From Cloacibacterium sp. TD35 (GTDB lineage: Bacteria > Bacteroidota > Bacteroidia > Flavobacteriales > Weeksellaceae), in NCBI RefSeq assembly GCF_028864635.1, contig NZ_CP104850.1, forward strand, positions 1,308,001 through 1,372,000: 64,000 bases of DNA. The letters run 5' to 3'. The notes under the pieces were generated by a model. It did no database searches and was not told the DNA's origin. It saw only the letters and a list, made by a program, of their open reading frames with translations. Positions 50,285 through 59,446 of the stretch are shown in pieces. Position numbers and translations under genes: made by a program. Numbering within the stretch: the stretch's first letter is position 1; every line of letters begins with the position of its first letter.

Positions 50285-50860
50285 TTATTCAGAAGCAGGA
50301 GTAGTCATATTCCTGCTTCTTAGTTCAGTAATCATGTTTTTGATGACATTTGCGGTGCCTATTTTTATGGAATTTTCTGCACTGCCCAATAATCTGCCAC
50401 TTCCTTTATAGGTGTCATAAGAGTTTTCTATTACCAATTCTCCATCATTATTATACATTTTCATGCTAATGATGACTTGATTAGAAAAAACATATTTTCC
50501 AAGACCTACTTTAAAATATTTCACCTTCGGAACAATGGCAATTTCTGCACCGTTATTTAGACAAGATTCTTTAATCATATTCACATCTACGCTGTCATAT
50601 TTAATGTTAGCATTATTGATGTGCATGATTTTATAATTGCCATAATTGTTCAGTTCATCAGAGACAGCACTGTAAATAACATTATTAGTAGGCTCTTTTA
50701 TTCCTTCGAAATCAGGATAAACCTCTGGGTCAAAATAGACAATTCTATCTACATGTTTTAGCTTAATAGAGTGGTTAAGCTTCACCAAGGAGCTTCCGAA
50801 ATTTTTGCAACTTATGATGATAAGGCTTGCCGCTAAACCATAGAATAGAATTTTTTTCAT
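50285..50860 (-). CDS. Lipoprotein of unknown function
   Basis: 191 residues. Lipoprotein signal MKKILFYGLAASLIIISC with Cys at 18, then an alpha/beta domain with an IVYFDPEVYPDF start and a C-terminal AENSIKIGTANVIKNMITEL helix. It looks like a small periplasmic protein of the CsgG-N/LpxB-like nucleotide-free fold common in Bacteroidota, but I cannot name the family. A longer frame from 50878 is rejected in favour of the lipobox start. Confidence 0.75.
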   Translation of the reverse strand: MKKILFYGLAASLIIISCKNFGSSLVKLNHSIKLKHVDRIVYFDPEVYPDFEGIKEPTNNVIYSAVSDELNNYGNYKIMHINNANIKYDSVDVNMIKESCLNNGAEIAIVPKVKYFKVGLGKYVFSNQVIISMKMYNNDGELVIENSYDTYKGSGRLLGSAENSIKIGTANVIKNMITELRSRNMTTPASE

Positions 50861-50989
50861 ATCAAAAAGATGTGGCAAATTTACGCAGAATTTCAGTAAG
50901 TTAATTATAGAATTTAAGAATTTGTTAACATTATTATAGAAATGTCTTTAGAATATGGGAATAAATTTTTCGGTTTAAAAATAAAGTTG

Positions 50990-50997
50990 TACTTTTG
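50990..50997 (+). promoter_or_regulatory. -7 box for rpsO
   Basis: TACTTTTG, 36 nt before the rpsO ATG. Confidence 0.7.
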
Positions 50998-51033
50998 CAC
51001 CTCGTTACATAATAATCATTAAATAATATTGGC

Positions 51034-51303
51034 ATGTACTTAACATCTGAGAAAAAACAAGAAATCTTCGCTAAACACGGAGGAAACGCTGCAAACACTG
51101 GTTCTGCAGAAGGACAAATCGCTTTATTCACATTCAGAATTAACCATTTGTCTGGTCACTTAAAGAAAAACCACAAAGATTATGCTACTGAGAAATCTCT
51201 AGTAAAATTAGTAGGTAAAAGAAAAAGATTGTTAGATTATCTTAAGAAAACTGAAATTTCTCGTTATAGAGCAATTATTGCTGAATTAGGAATCAGAAAA
51301 TAA
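51034..51303 (+). CDS. rpsO: 30S ribosomal protein S15
   Basis: 89 residues, the full length of S15, a primary 16S rRNA binder in the platform of the small subunit. GSAEGQIALFTFRINHLSGHLKK and LVGKRKRLLDYLKK are invariant blocks. Monocistronic, with its own terminator, then pnp downstream as in many bacteria. Confidence 0.98.
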   Translation: MYLTSEKKQEIFAKHGGNAANTGSAEGQIALFTFRINHLSGHLKKNHKDYATEKSLVKLVGKRKRLLDYLKKTEISRYRAIIAELGIRK

Positions 51304-51323
51304 TCAGATACAAGAAAATTTAA

Positions 51324-51352
51324 GAAGCAACTCAATTTTGAGTTGCTTTTTT
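51324..51352 (+). terminator. Terminator after rpsO
   Basis: AGCAACTCAA (51326-51335) pairs with TTGAGTTGCT (51338-51347), T run after. Confidence 0.88.
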
Positions 51353-51374
51353 GTTATAACTTTTTTAAATTCCG

Positions 51375-51382
51375 TATCTTTG
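51375..51382 (+). promoter_or_regulatory. -7 box for pnp
   Basis: TATCTTTG, 67 nt before the pnp ATG; it leaves a 5' leader of about 60 nt, room for autoregulation. Confidence 0.7.
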
Positions 51383-51449
51383 CCATCGAAAATTTAAAAA
51401 GTTTAAATATTAACGCAATCAATACGGATTGCACAAGACAGTAAATTTT

Positions 51450-53636
51450 ATGAATGCTCCAGAAGCAATTATTGAAAAATTTCAATTAAAAGACGGGAGA
51501 GAAGTCTCCATTGAAACAGGAAGATTAGCAAAACAAGCTAATGGTTCTGTAGTAGTAAAATGTGGTGGAACAATGCTTTTAGCAACAGTTGTAGCCAACA
51601 AAGACGCAAATCCAGGGGTAGATTTCTTACCTCTTACAGTAGATTACAGAGAAAAGTTCTACGCAGGTGGTAAAATCCCAGGAAATTTCTTTAGAAGAGA
51701 AACTAAACCTTCTGATGATGAGGTTCTTACCATGAGATTAGTAGACAGAGTACTTCGTCCACTTTTCCCAGAAGATTTCCACGCAGAAGTTCAGGTAATG
51801 ATTTCCCTAATTTCTTACGACAAAGAAGTAATGCCAGAAGCTTTAGCTGGTTTAGCCGCTTCTGCTGCAATTGCGATTACAGATATTCCTTTTAATGGGC
51901 CAATGTCTGAAGTAAGAGTAGTAAGAATTGATGGTCAACTTTCTATCAACCCAAGTATCGAAAATCTTAAAAAAGCAGATTTAGATATTATGGTAGGTGC
52001 TACCAAAGATTCTATCGTAATGGTAGAAGGTGAAATGAAAGAAATTTCTGAAGCAGAAATGCTAGAAGCGATTAAATACGCTCACGAAGAAATTAAAGTT
52101 CAAATCGAAGCACAAGAAAGATTAGCAGCGAGAATTCCTGCATCTCAAACCAAAAGAGAATACTGCCACGAAACGCACAACGAAGAAATTCGTGAGAAAG
52201 TTTGGGCAGAATGTTATGATAAAGTTTACAACGTAGCAAAAACTCCTTCTGCAAAAGAAGAAAGACACGAAAAATTTGCTGCTGTTTTAGAAGAATTTCT
52301 TTCTCAATATTCAGAAGAAGAAAGAGCAGACGTAGAACCATTTGCTAAAATTTACTACCATGATGTAGAAAAAGAAGCAATGAGACAAATGATTCTAAAC
52401 GAAGGAATCAGATTAGATGGTAGAGATCCTAAAACAATTCGTCCGATTTGGTCAGAAATCGATTATTTACCAGGAGCTCACGGTTCTGCAATCTTTACCA
52501 GAGGTGAAACGCAATCTCTTACAGCGGTAACTTTAGGTTCTGTAAAAGATGCGAACATGGTAGATTCTGTTGCCATCAATTATGACGAAAAATTCTTCTT
52601 ACATTATAATTTCCCACCATTCTCAACGGGTGAAGCAAGACCTCTAAGAGGAACTTCAAGAAGAGAAGTTGGTCACGGAAACTTAGCTCAAAGAGCTTTA
52701 GCAGGAATGATTCCTCACGAAAATCCATATACCATCAGAGTAGTTTCAGATATTTTAGAATCTAACGGTTCTTCTTCTATGGCTACTGTTTGTGCAGGAA
52801 CTCTTGCATTAATGGATGCTGGTGTACAAATTACAAAACCAGTTTCTGGTATTGCAATGGGATTAATTACTGATCCTAAATCTGGTAAATTCACTGTACT
52901 TTCTGATATTTTAGGAGACGAAGATCACTTGGGTGATATGGACTTCAAAGTAACAGGTTCTGCAGACGGAATTACCGCTTGTCAAATGGATATCAAAATC
53001 CAAGGTTTAACAATGGATATCATGGAAACTGCATTAAACCAAGCAAGAGAAGGTAGATTACATATTTTAGGAGAAATCCTTAAAACCATCGATAAGCCAA
53101 GAGCAGATGTGAAACCTCACGCTCCGAAAATGGAAATTTTAGAAATTTCTAAAGATTTCATCGGTGCTGTAATTGGACCTGGTGGTAAAATTATCCAACA
53201 GCTTCAGAAAGATACAGATACTGTAATCTCTATTGAAGAAATGGGAGAGATTGGTAGAATTGAAATCTCTGGAACTGACCGTGAGAAAATCAATGCTGCT
53301 ATTGCTAGAATTAACGAAATTACTTTCGTGCCAGTTGTAGGAACAGTGTATAAAGGTAAAGTAGTAAAAGTAATGGATTTCGGTGCTTTCGTAGCGATTG
53401 CTAAAGGAACCGAAGGTTTACTACACATCTCAGAGATCGAATGGAAGAGATTAGATAAAGTTCCTTATGCTGAAGGTGATGAAGTAGAAGTGAAATTTAT
53501 GGGGTATGATGATCGTAAAAAAATGAGACTTTCTAGAAAAGTACTTTTACCAAGACCACCAAGACCAGAACAAAAGCCTAGAACTGAAGGAGACGCTCCA
53601 AAACCACAAGGAGAACAACCAACAGAACAAGCATAA
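51450..53636 (+). CDS. pnp: Polyribonucleotide nucleotidyltransferase (PNPase)
   Basis: 728 residues, the usual length. Two RNase PH domains (first with [20 protein letters not shown], second with [23 protein letters not shown]), a KH domain ([12 protein letters not shown]) and an S1 domain ([13 protein letters not shown]), then a short Pro/Glu tail. A phosphorolytic 3'-5' exoribonuclease in RNA decay. The ATG at 51450 ([11 protein letters not shown]) is preferred to a start seven codons earlier. Codon use is highly biased, in line with strong expression. Confidence 0.98.
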   Translation: MNAPEAIIEKFQLKDGREVSIETGRLAKQANGSVVVKCGGTMLLATVVANKDANPGVDFLPLTVDYREKFYAGGKIPGNFFRRETKPSDDEVLTMRLVDRVLRPLFPEDFHAEVQVMISLISYDKEVMPEALAGLAASAAIAITDIPFNGPMSEVRVVRIDGQLSINPSIENLKKADLDIMVGATKDSIVMVEGEMKEISEAEMLEAIKYAHEEIKVQIEAQERLAARIPASQTKREYCHETHNEEIREKVWAECYDKVYNVAKTPSAKEERHEKFAAVLEEFLSQYSEEERADVEPFAKIYYHDVEKEAMRQMILNEGIRLDGRDPKTIRPIWSEIDYLPGAHGSAIFTRGETQSLTAVTLGSVKDANMVDSVAINYDEKFFLHYNFPPFSTGEARPLRGTSRREVGHGNLAQRALAGMIPHENPYTIRVVSDILESNGSSSMATVCAGTLALMDAGVQITKPVSGIAMGLITDPKSGKFTVLSDILGDEDHLGDMDFKVTGSADGITACQMDIKIQGLTMDIMETALNQAREGRLHILGEILKTIDKPRADVKPHAPKMEILEISKDFIGAVIGPGGKIIQQLQKDTDTVISIEEMGEIGRIEISGTDREKINAAIARINEITFVPVVGTVYKGKVVKVMDFGAFVAIAKGTEGLLHISEIEWKRLDKVPYAEGDEVEVKFMGYDDRKKMRLSRKVLLPRPPRPEQKPRTEGDAPKPQGEQPTEQA

Positions 53637-53640
53637 AACA

Positions 53641-53671
53641 AAAACTCCACTCAATTTGAGTGGAGTTTTTT
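53641..53671 (+). terminator. Terminator after pnp
   Basis: CTCCACTCAA (53645-53654) pairs with TTGAGTGGAG (53656-53665), A and T runs on both sides. Confidence 0.88.
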
Positions 53672-53672
53672 A

Positions 53673-53747
53673 TTACGTTTCTTTCACGCTGTAATATTCC
53701 AAAAGTCTATTCAGAATTTTTTTAAATTGTAGTTTAATAGCCTTCAT
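53673..53747 (-). CDS. Possible 24-residue peptide
   Basis: MKAIKLQFKKILNRLLEYYS then VKET. An amphipathic basic helix. ATG at 53745-53747; leftward TATTTTTG at 53767-53774 (-7 box) with TTG about 20 nt further up, a good promoter spacing. Located in the 391-bp gap between pnp and fhs, otherwise gene-free. Confidence 0.4.
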   Translation of the reverse strand: MKAIKLQFKKILNRLLEYYSVKET

Positions 53748-53820
53748 ATTTTTACTTTTAGATTTTCAAAAATAGGGGTCTCCTTTTTGCGATTCAATTA
53801 CACTTTTGTATAATTTTTTG

Positions 53821-53907
53821 ATGAATTTTTTAGAAAAAATTAAAAATGTTTTTCGGAGTGTATTCATAGATTGTTATTTTTCTTTAGATAGTATTGATAT
53901 TATTTAG
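53821..53907 (+). CDS. Possible 28-residue peptide
   Basis: MNFLEKIKNVFRSVFIDCYF…, ATG at 53821, TAG at 53905-53907, with a near -7 box CACTTTTG at 53801-53808. It diverges from the peptide at 53673. Evidence is limited to frame, promoter-like box and amphipathic start. No further feature is seen from 53908 to 54027. Confidence 0.28.
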   Translation: MNFLEKIKNVFRSVFIDCYFSLDSIDII

Positions 53908-54027
53908 TTAAATCTATCAAAACATAAAAAATATTCTCATTTTTTAGTGGCTGATAAATCTCAACTGTAAAATTTTTATGGTTTAGTCAAATTCTTGTAT
54001 TTTTGAGAATAAACAAATTAAAATATT

Positions 54028-55704
54028 ATGAGCTTTCCTACAGACTTAGAAATAGCGCAATCAGCAGATATTAAACATATTAGAGAAATTGCAGACAAAA
54101 TCGGCATAGACCGAGAAGATTTAGAGTATTACGGGAAATACAAGGCAAAAATCCCTTTGAAATACATCAACGAAGAGAATATAAAAAAGTCTAAATTGAT
54201 TTTAGTTTCGGCTATTAATCCCACTCCAGCTGGCGAAGGTAAAACCACCGTTTCTGTAGGTTTGTGTGATGGCTTGAATAAAATCGGTAAAAAAGCGATC
54301 GCTGTTTTACGTGAGCCAAGTTTAGGCCCAGTTTTCGGGATAAAAGGAGGAGCTGCAGGTGGTGGTTACGCACAAGTAATTCCTATGGTAGACATTAATC
54401 TGCATTTTACAGGAGATTTTTCGGCGGTAGAAAAAGCCAATAATTTACTTTCTGCATTGATTGATAATAATCTTCAAGATAAAAAAAGAAGCCTAAATAT
54501 AGACCCTAGAACCATAGTTTGGAAACGTGTAATGGATATGAACGACCGAAGTCTTCGTCATATAGTAGTAGGTTTAGGCGGTTCTAATAACGGAATTACG
54601 CGTGAAGAAGGTTTCAATATTACACCAGCATCAGAAGTGATGGCGATTCTTTGTCTTTCTAAAGATTTCGAGGATCTAAAAAACAGATTAGGAAATATTT
54701 TTGTAGGCTATACTTTTGACAAAAAACCAATTTACGCCAGAGATTTAAATGCTCAAGGAGCGATGGCGATTTTATTAAAAGATGCCATTCGTCCGAATTT
54801 AGTTCAAACTTTAGAAGGCAATCCTGCGATTCTTCATGGCGGACCTTTTGCGAATATTGCGCAAGGAACTAACACGATTATCGCAACTAAAATGGGACTT
54901 TCTTTAGCAGATTTTGTTGTAACAGAAGCAGGTTTCGGAGCAGATTTAGGAGCAGAAAAATTCATGCATATCAAAGGATATTATGGGAATTTAAAACCGG
55001 ATGCTTATGTTTTGGTGGCTACTATTAGAGCTTTAAGATATCACGGTGGTGCTAAAAAAGGCGAATACGAAAAACCGAATCTCGCAGCAGTAGAAAAAGG
55101 CATTGAAAACCTTAAAAAACATATCGAAAACGGCTTTAAATGGCAATTAAAACCAATTGTGGCGATTAATCATTTTGCAACAGATTCAGAAGAAGAAATT
55201 AATTTTGTAAAAGCAGAATGCGAAAAACTAGGGGTAAAAGCTATTTTGGCAGATGAATTTACGATGGGTGGAGAAGGCATGAAAGCACTTGCAGAAGAAG
55301 TGGCGAGCTGTGCTTTTAATTGTGGTAATAATTTTAAACCTTTATATAATGTAGAAGATTCTGTGGAACACAAAATCGAAACAATTGCCAAAGAAGTTTA
55401 TGGGGCAGACAACGCTGTATTTTCTCAGAAAGCTAAAAATCAATTAAAATCAATTTATGAACTTGGACTGGATAAGTTACCGATTTGTATGGCAAAAACT
55501 CAAAAATCTTTAACTGATGATGAGAAAAAAATCGGAAGACCAACTGGTTTCAAAGTAACCGTTCGTGAATTTGAATTTGCAGCAGGAGCAGGATTCATTA
55601 TTCCAATTTTGGGGGATATGATGAGAATGCCTGGTTTACCAAGCATTCCAGCAGCAGAAGGAATGAATATAGACAAAGATGGCGTAATTACTGGCTTAAG
55701 CTAA
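54028..55704 (+). CDS. fhs: Formate--tetrahydrofolate ligase
   Basis: ATP-dependent formation of 10-formyl-THF. 558 residues. P-loop TPAGEGKTT, then FGIKGGAAGGGYAQVIPM, HFTGDF, and the C-terminal GRPTGFKVTVREFEFAAGAGFI. The length is typical of the monofunctional enzyme. Monocistronic with a terminator. Confidence 0.97.
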   Translation: MSFPTDLEIAQSADIKHIREIADKIGIDREDLEYYGKYKAKIPLKYINEENIKKSKLILVSAINPTPAGEGKTTVSVGLCDGLNKIGKKAIAVLREPSLGPVFGIKGGAAGGGYAQVIPMVDINLHFTGDFSAVEKANNLLSALIDNNLQDKKRSLNIDPRTIVWKRVMDMNDRSLRHIVVGLGGSNNGITREEGFNITPASEVMAILCLSKDFEDLKNRLGNIFVGYTFDKKPIYARDLNAQGAMAILLKDAIRPNLVQTLEGNPAILHGGPFANIAQGTNTIIATKMGLSLADFVVTEAGFGADLGAEKFMHIKGYYGNLKPDAYVLVATIRALRYHGGAKKGEYEKPNLAAVEKGIENLKKHIENGFKWQLKPIVAINHFATDSEEEINFVKAECEKLGVKAILADEFTMGGEGMKALAEEVASCAFNCGNNFKPLYNVEDSVEHKIETIAKEVYGADNAVFSQKAKNQLKSIYELGLDKLPICMAKTQKSLTDDEKKIGRPTGFKVTVREFEFAAGAGFIIPILGDMMRMPGLPSIPAAEGMNIDKDGVITGLS

Positions 55705-55726
55705 TCTTTAGACCATATAAAATAGC

Positions 55727-55756
55727 AAACCGACTTTTTGTAAAGTCGGTTTTTTT
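55727..55756 (+). terminator. Terminator after fhs
   Basis: AAACCGACTTT (55727-55737) pairs with AAAGTCGGTTT (55742-55752), T run after. Confidence 0.88.
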
Positions 55757-55862
55757 GTGAAATTCTATAAACATTTATTGGAATTCTGTAAAATAATTTT
55801 CATGGATTTGTAGAATCTTTGTGTCAGTAAAATAACCTAGCACGAAAAATAAGAACTCAATT

Positions 55863-55988
55863 ATGAAAAATGTTAAATCAAAAATATTCACAGCAATATT
55901 AGCTTATGTAGCTCCTATCGCAATTAATTATATAGTGAATAGATTTTTGAACAAGAAATCTAAACCGCAAGTAAAATCTACGCTATAA
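55863..55988 (+). CDS. Small hydrophobic protein (41 aa)
   Basis: MKNVKSKIFTAILAYVAPIA… ends KKSKPQVKSTL. A basic n-region, a hydrophobic core of about 20 residues (FTAILAYVAPIAINYIV) and a basic tail, the plan of a small single-span membrane protein. It lies alone in a 660-bp gap between fhs and the YceI gene; the terminator-like hairpin at 56036-56073 would end its message. No family recognised. Confidence 0.55.
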   Translation: MKNVKSKIFTAILAYVAPIAINYIVNRFLNKKSKPQVKSTL

Positions 55989-56035
55989 CACTATAGTTTC
56001 AACATAAATCAGTTTTCTCAATTATTTAATTTTTT

Positions 56036-56073
56036 AGCTCTCGAGATGTTATTTTAACTTTCGGGAGCTTTTT
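56036..56073 (+). terminator. Terminator after the 41-aa protein gene
   Basis: AGCTCTCGA (56036-56044) pairs with TCGGGAGCT (56061-56069, one wobble), followed by T. Confidence 0.65.
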
Positions 56074-56224
56074 AATGATAAAACTCAGATGATTATTTTT
56101 TGAATATTTCAGATAAAAACGATAACTTTATGAAATGAAAGATAATAACTTATAAAATGTAGATGGCTTTTTTTAAAGTCTCAATTTTATAACTATTTTC
56201 ATAATTTTTAAGTTTTTATGTTAG

Positions 56225-56259
56225 ACTTCGCTTGAGCCATTCAAGCGAAGTTTTTTTTT
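56225..56259 (+). terminator. Strong terminator without a matching gene
   Basis: ACTTCGCTTGA (56225-56235) pairs with TCAAGCGAAGT (56241-56251), then a nine-base T run. The stretch 56074-56224 before it has no open frame of note, so it could end a small RNA. Confidence 0.75.
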
Positions 56260-56332
56260 CAAATAGAAAGCATCAAAATCAGAAATTGAAATTTCTTAAC
56301 ATACATCAATGACTTTGCATCATAATTAAGAC

Positions 56333-56340
56333 TACTTTTG
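56333..56340 (+). promoter_or_regulatory. -7 box for the YceI gene at 56365
   Basis: TACTTTTG with TTTG at 56314-56317 as a possible -33 element; ATG 24 nt below. Confidence 0.6.
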
Positions 56341-56364
56341 TCTCATTAAAAAAATAAAAAGATT

Positions 56365-56928
56365 ATGATTAAAAAAATTGCACTAGCATTAGTATTAGTT
56401 TCTGGGTTAGCTTTCGGACAAGCTAAAAAAGTAGTTTCTTCTGACGTTCACTGGTGGGGGTATAAGTTAGCTAAAACTGAAGCTTCTTCTCACGATGGAA
56501 CAGTAAACGTGAAAAACGGAACAGTAGTAGTTAAAAACAACAGTTTAGTAGGAGGTACTTTCGTATTAGATATGACTTCTATTAACGCTACTGACTTACA
56601 AGGTGAGTATCAACAAAAATTAAACGGTCACCTTAAGACTGGTGATTTCTTCGAAGTTGATAAATATCCTACTGCTACTTTCAAAATTACTTCTGTAAAA
56701 AAAGGAGCTAATGGTAAAAGCGTAGTTACAGGAAACCTTACTGCTAAAGGTAAAACTAATGTAGTTTCTTTCCCAGCTAAAATTTCAGTTAAAAGCGGTG
56801 TAGTAACTTTAGAATCTGATAAATTTACTATCGATAGACAGAAATGGGACATAGCTTATAAATCTACTATGCAAGATGTAGTAGTAAAAGACGATATAGA
56901 TTTGGTTGTTAAATTAACAGCGAAATAG
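56365..56928 (+). CDS. YceI family protein
   Basis: 187 residues: signal peptide ending LAFGQ (about 19), then a complete YceI barrel (VHWWGYKLAKTEASSHDGTV, GHLKTGDFFEVDKYPTATFKI, WDIAYKSTMQ). Secreted, lipocalin-like, thought to bind polyisoprenoids. Third YceI protein of the window, and the one closest to the family standard. Single gene with terminator. Confidence 0.95.
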   Translation: MIKKIALALVLVSGLAFGQAKKVVSSDVHWWGYKLAKTEASSHDGTVNVKNGTVVVKNNSLVGGTFVLDMTSINATDLQGEYQQKLNGHLKTGDFFEVDKYPTATFKITSVKKGANGKSVVTGNLTAKGKTNVVSFPAKISVKSGVVTLESDKFTIDRQKWDIAYKSTMQDVVVKDDIDLVVKLTAK

Positions 56929-56952
56929 TTTTTTTCAATTGTGTTTTTAGAG

Positions 56953-56983
56953 AATCCTAAAGAAAATTTCTTTAGGATTTTTT
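56953..56983 (+). terminator. Terminator after the YceI gene
   Basis: AATCCTAAAGAAA (56953-56965) pairs with TTTCTTTAGGATT (56967-56979), T run after. Confidence 0.85.
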
Positions 56984-57029
56984 GTTTTTAATCTGTAAAT
57001 TTATACAGTATTTCTAAACTAATAATCAG

Positions 57030-57677
57030 ATGAAATTATATGTCATTAGTGGATTGGGAGCAGATGGAAGTATTTTTGAATACATTCATTTTCCTAAAAA
57101 ATTTACCGAAATTATCTACATTGATTGGCTAATTCCTAATTACAATGAAAGTTTCGAAAACTATGTCAATAGAATGGCTGAAAAGGTAAATCCTAATGAA
57201 AAATTTTGTCTCCTAGGGTACTCTTTTGGAGGGATTATGGTGCAAGAAATCCACAAACTGAAACCTGCAGAAAAAGTAGTGATTCTGGGAAGTATAAAAT
57301 CTGATAAAGAAATGTCTATTACTTTCTATCTAGCCAAAAGCTCTAGGATTTTTGCTAAACTTCCCGAAAGTTATTTCTCTGAAAAAACCATAAAATCATA
57401 TGCCTTTTTTAGGAAATTATTTGACCCAAATAATCCTAAACTTTGGCAATATTTCAAGGTACAAAATCCTACTTATCTGAAATGGAGCATCAATAAAATT
57501 TTAGAATGGAAACACGAAGAAGATAAAAACGTTATCCAAATTTTAGCAGATAAAGACATTGTTTTTCCTGTGAAAAATTCTAAACCTAATTATGTCATAA
57601 AAGGCGGAACGCATCTTTTTCCAGTGACTAAAGCCAAGGAAGTTTCTAAAATTTTAGAAGAAGTTTTCAATGAGTAA
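57030..57677 (+). CDS. Alpha/beta hydrolase
   Basis: 215 residues. SGLGADGSIF oxyanion region, GYSFGG nucleophile elbow (about residue 64), ADKDIVFPV acid region and GGTHLFP with the His. No signal peptide. Substrate unknown. Its stop touches the stop of the converging mlaD gene (no spacer), so antisense read-through is likely. Confidence 0.87.
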   Translation: MKLYVISGLGADGSIFEYIHFPKKFTEIIYIDWLIPNYNESFENYVNRMAEKVNPNEKFCLLGYSFGGIMVQEIHKLKPAEKVVILGSIKSDKEMSITFYLAKSSRIFAKLPESYFSEKTIKSYAFFRKLFDPNNPKLWQYFKVQNPTYLKWSINKILEWKHEEDKNVIQILADKDIVFPVKNSKPNYVIKGGTHLFPVTKAKEVSKILEEVFNE

Positions 57678-58682
57678 TTATTTCTGGCCTTTCTGAGCTT
57701 TTTGTTTCTCTTTTTCCAATTTTTTAAAATAACCTCTGAAGAAAATATTATGCTTCAATGCTTCTAGATTTTGGTTCAATAAAACACTTGCCTGATTTAG
57801 GTTATTCATCGTAGAGTCTATATTTTTCACCAAATTGGCATCGTTAGAAAGGTAATTGATGGCGCCTTTTCCGTTTTTAGCATTGCTGATGGTTTCGTTT
57901 AGATTGACTACGGTTTGATTGATGTTTTGAGAAGATTCATCAAGGTGAGTAAGTGCTCTTCTCATTTTATTAGCCATGGCAGAATCTTTAAGCACCGCAA
58001 CAATGTTTTCTTTATCATTAATTCCTGCTAGAATTTTATTTACTTCATTGATGGTTCTAGTTGTTTCGTAACTTGTTTTCTTAATGTTTGCAATACTGTT
58101 TTTAAGGTCAGAAATTCCATATTTCACATCTTGACTTAGGGTTTTGTCATTAAGTAACATACTGAGCGTTCCTGTTCCATTATTTATTTTTTTAGAAACT
58201 TCTAGAATATTAGTAGTGATTTGTTCTGCATTGTTATTGGTTTTGTTAAGGGTTTTAAGCAAATCCTCTGTTGTGAGTCTTTCTTCGGCTTTTAGAATAT
58301 CTCCAGATTTAGCAAGGGCAGCATTTTCTGAACTCGGTGTGATATTTACAATCATATTTCCTACCAAACCATCAGAAGTAATGCTGGCAATCGAATTATT
58401 TTTGATGAATTTCATGGCACTTTTGTCAATGTTCATTTCTACATTAATGAGTGTATCGTTTATGATTTCTATCTTTTTAACATAGCCCACATTAATTCCA
58501 CAAAAACGAACATTGTTTCCTTCTTGTAATCCATTTACATTTTCGAAATGCGCTTGTAAGGTTTCGGTTTTACCAAAAAATTGCTGTCTGTTTCCAATAA
58601 AATAAACAGCCAAAATAAAAATGATGGTTCCGAGGATAACAAATATTCCGAGTCTTAATTTTTGAGCAACTGATTTTTCCAT
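57678..58682 (-). CDS. MlaD family protein (MCE domain)
   Basis: 334 residues. One N-terminal membrane span (about 9-29), an MCE domain (about 38-115; LQEGNNVRFCGINVGYVKKIE) that forms a hexameric lipid channel, then a long helical, coiled-coil-like C-terminus with repeated heptad-like N/I/L spacing. Part of the Mla system that moves phospholipids between the membranes. Third gene of the operon, 13 bp after mlaF. Confidence 0.92.
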   Translation of the reverse strand: MEKSVAQKLRLGIFVILGTIIFILAVYFIGNRQQFFGKTETLQAHFENVNGLQEGNNVRFCGINVGYVKKIEIINDTLINVEMNIDKSAMKFIKNNSIASITSDGLVGNMIVNITPSSENAALAKSGDILKAEERLTTEDLLKTLNKTNNNAEQITTNILEVSKKINNGTGTLSMLLNDKTLSQDVKYGISDLKNSIANIKKTSYETTRTINEVNKILAGINDKENIVAVLKDSAMANKMRRALTHLDESSQNINQTVVNLNETISNAKNGKGAINYLSNDANLVKNIDSTMNNLNQASVLLNQNLEALKHNIFFRGYFKKLEKEKQKAQKGQK

Positions 58683-58695
58683 GTGTTTAAAAAAC

Positions 58696-59445
58696 TTATT
58701 TAAAAAATGCTTTTACTTTTGGGTCTTGTGAAGTGGAAAGTTCGGCAAATGTTCCTTCTGCATAATTTTTTCCGTCAATCAGTAAAATCATTCTATTAGC
58801 AATAACTCTAGCACAGTCTACATCATGCGTAATGATGATAGATGAGGTTTTATATTTTTCTTGCACAGATTTCATGAGCAAGATAATTTCTTTTGAAGTA
58901 ATAGGGTCTAGACCTGTAGTAGGTTCATCATATATGATGATTTTCGGTTTCAGAATAAGCGTTCTGGCAAGAGCAACTCTTCTTTTCATACCACCAGAAA
59001 GTTCATTCGGCATTAAATCAATCACATTTTTGAGTCCTACATTTTGTAGCGCTTCTTCTACCAATGGCAAAGTATCTTTAACATTTCCTAGTTTAGCAAT
59101 ATGTCTTCTGAGCGGAAACTCTAGATTTTCTCTCACCGTCATAGAATCATAAAGCGCACTTCCCTGAAATAAAAATCCAATGTCTGCTCTTATTTCATCT
59201 AAATCTTTCAGAGAAAGATGCTCTAATTTTTGGCTCATAATTTCTATACTGCCACTGTCAGGAATTTCTAAACCAATCAGGCATTTTATCATCACCGATT
59301 TTCCAGAACCAGATTTTCCCATAATCACAAGGTTTTCTCCTTGATAGAGATTAAGGTTGAAGCCGTCCAAAACCACATTGTCTCCATATTTTTTATAGAG
59401 ATTTTCAATTTTGATAATCGGTTCATGTGCAGAATTAGGGTTCAT
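58696..59445 (-). CDS. ABC transporter ATP-binding protein, MlaF type
   Basis: 249 residues with Walker A GKSGSGKS, signature LSGGMKRR, Walker B IIIYDEPTTGLD and the H-loop ITHDVD. The energy subunit of the MlaEFD lipid transporter. One base separates it from the mlaE stop, so translation is probably coupled. Confidence 0.94.
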   Translation of the reverse strand: MNPNSAHEPIIKIENLYKKYGDNVVLDGFNLNLYQGENLVIMGKSGSGKSVMIKCLIGLEIPDSGSIEIMSQKLEHLSLKDLDEIRADIGFLFQGSALYDSMTVRENLEFPLRRHIAKLGNVKDTLPLVEEALQNVGLKNVIDLMPNELSGGMKRRVALARTLILKPKIIIYDEPTTGLDPITSKEIILLMKSVQEKYKTSSIIITHDVDCARVIANRMILLIDGKNYAEGTFAELSTSQDPKVKAFFK

Positions 59446-59446
59446 C

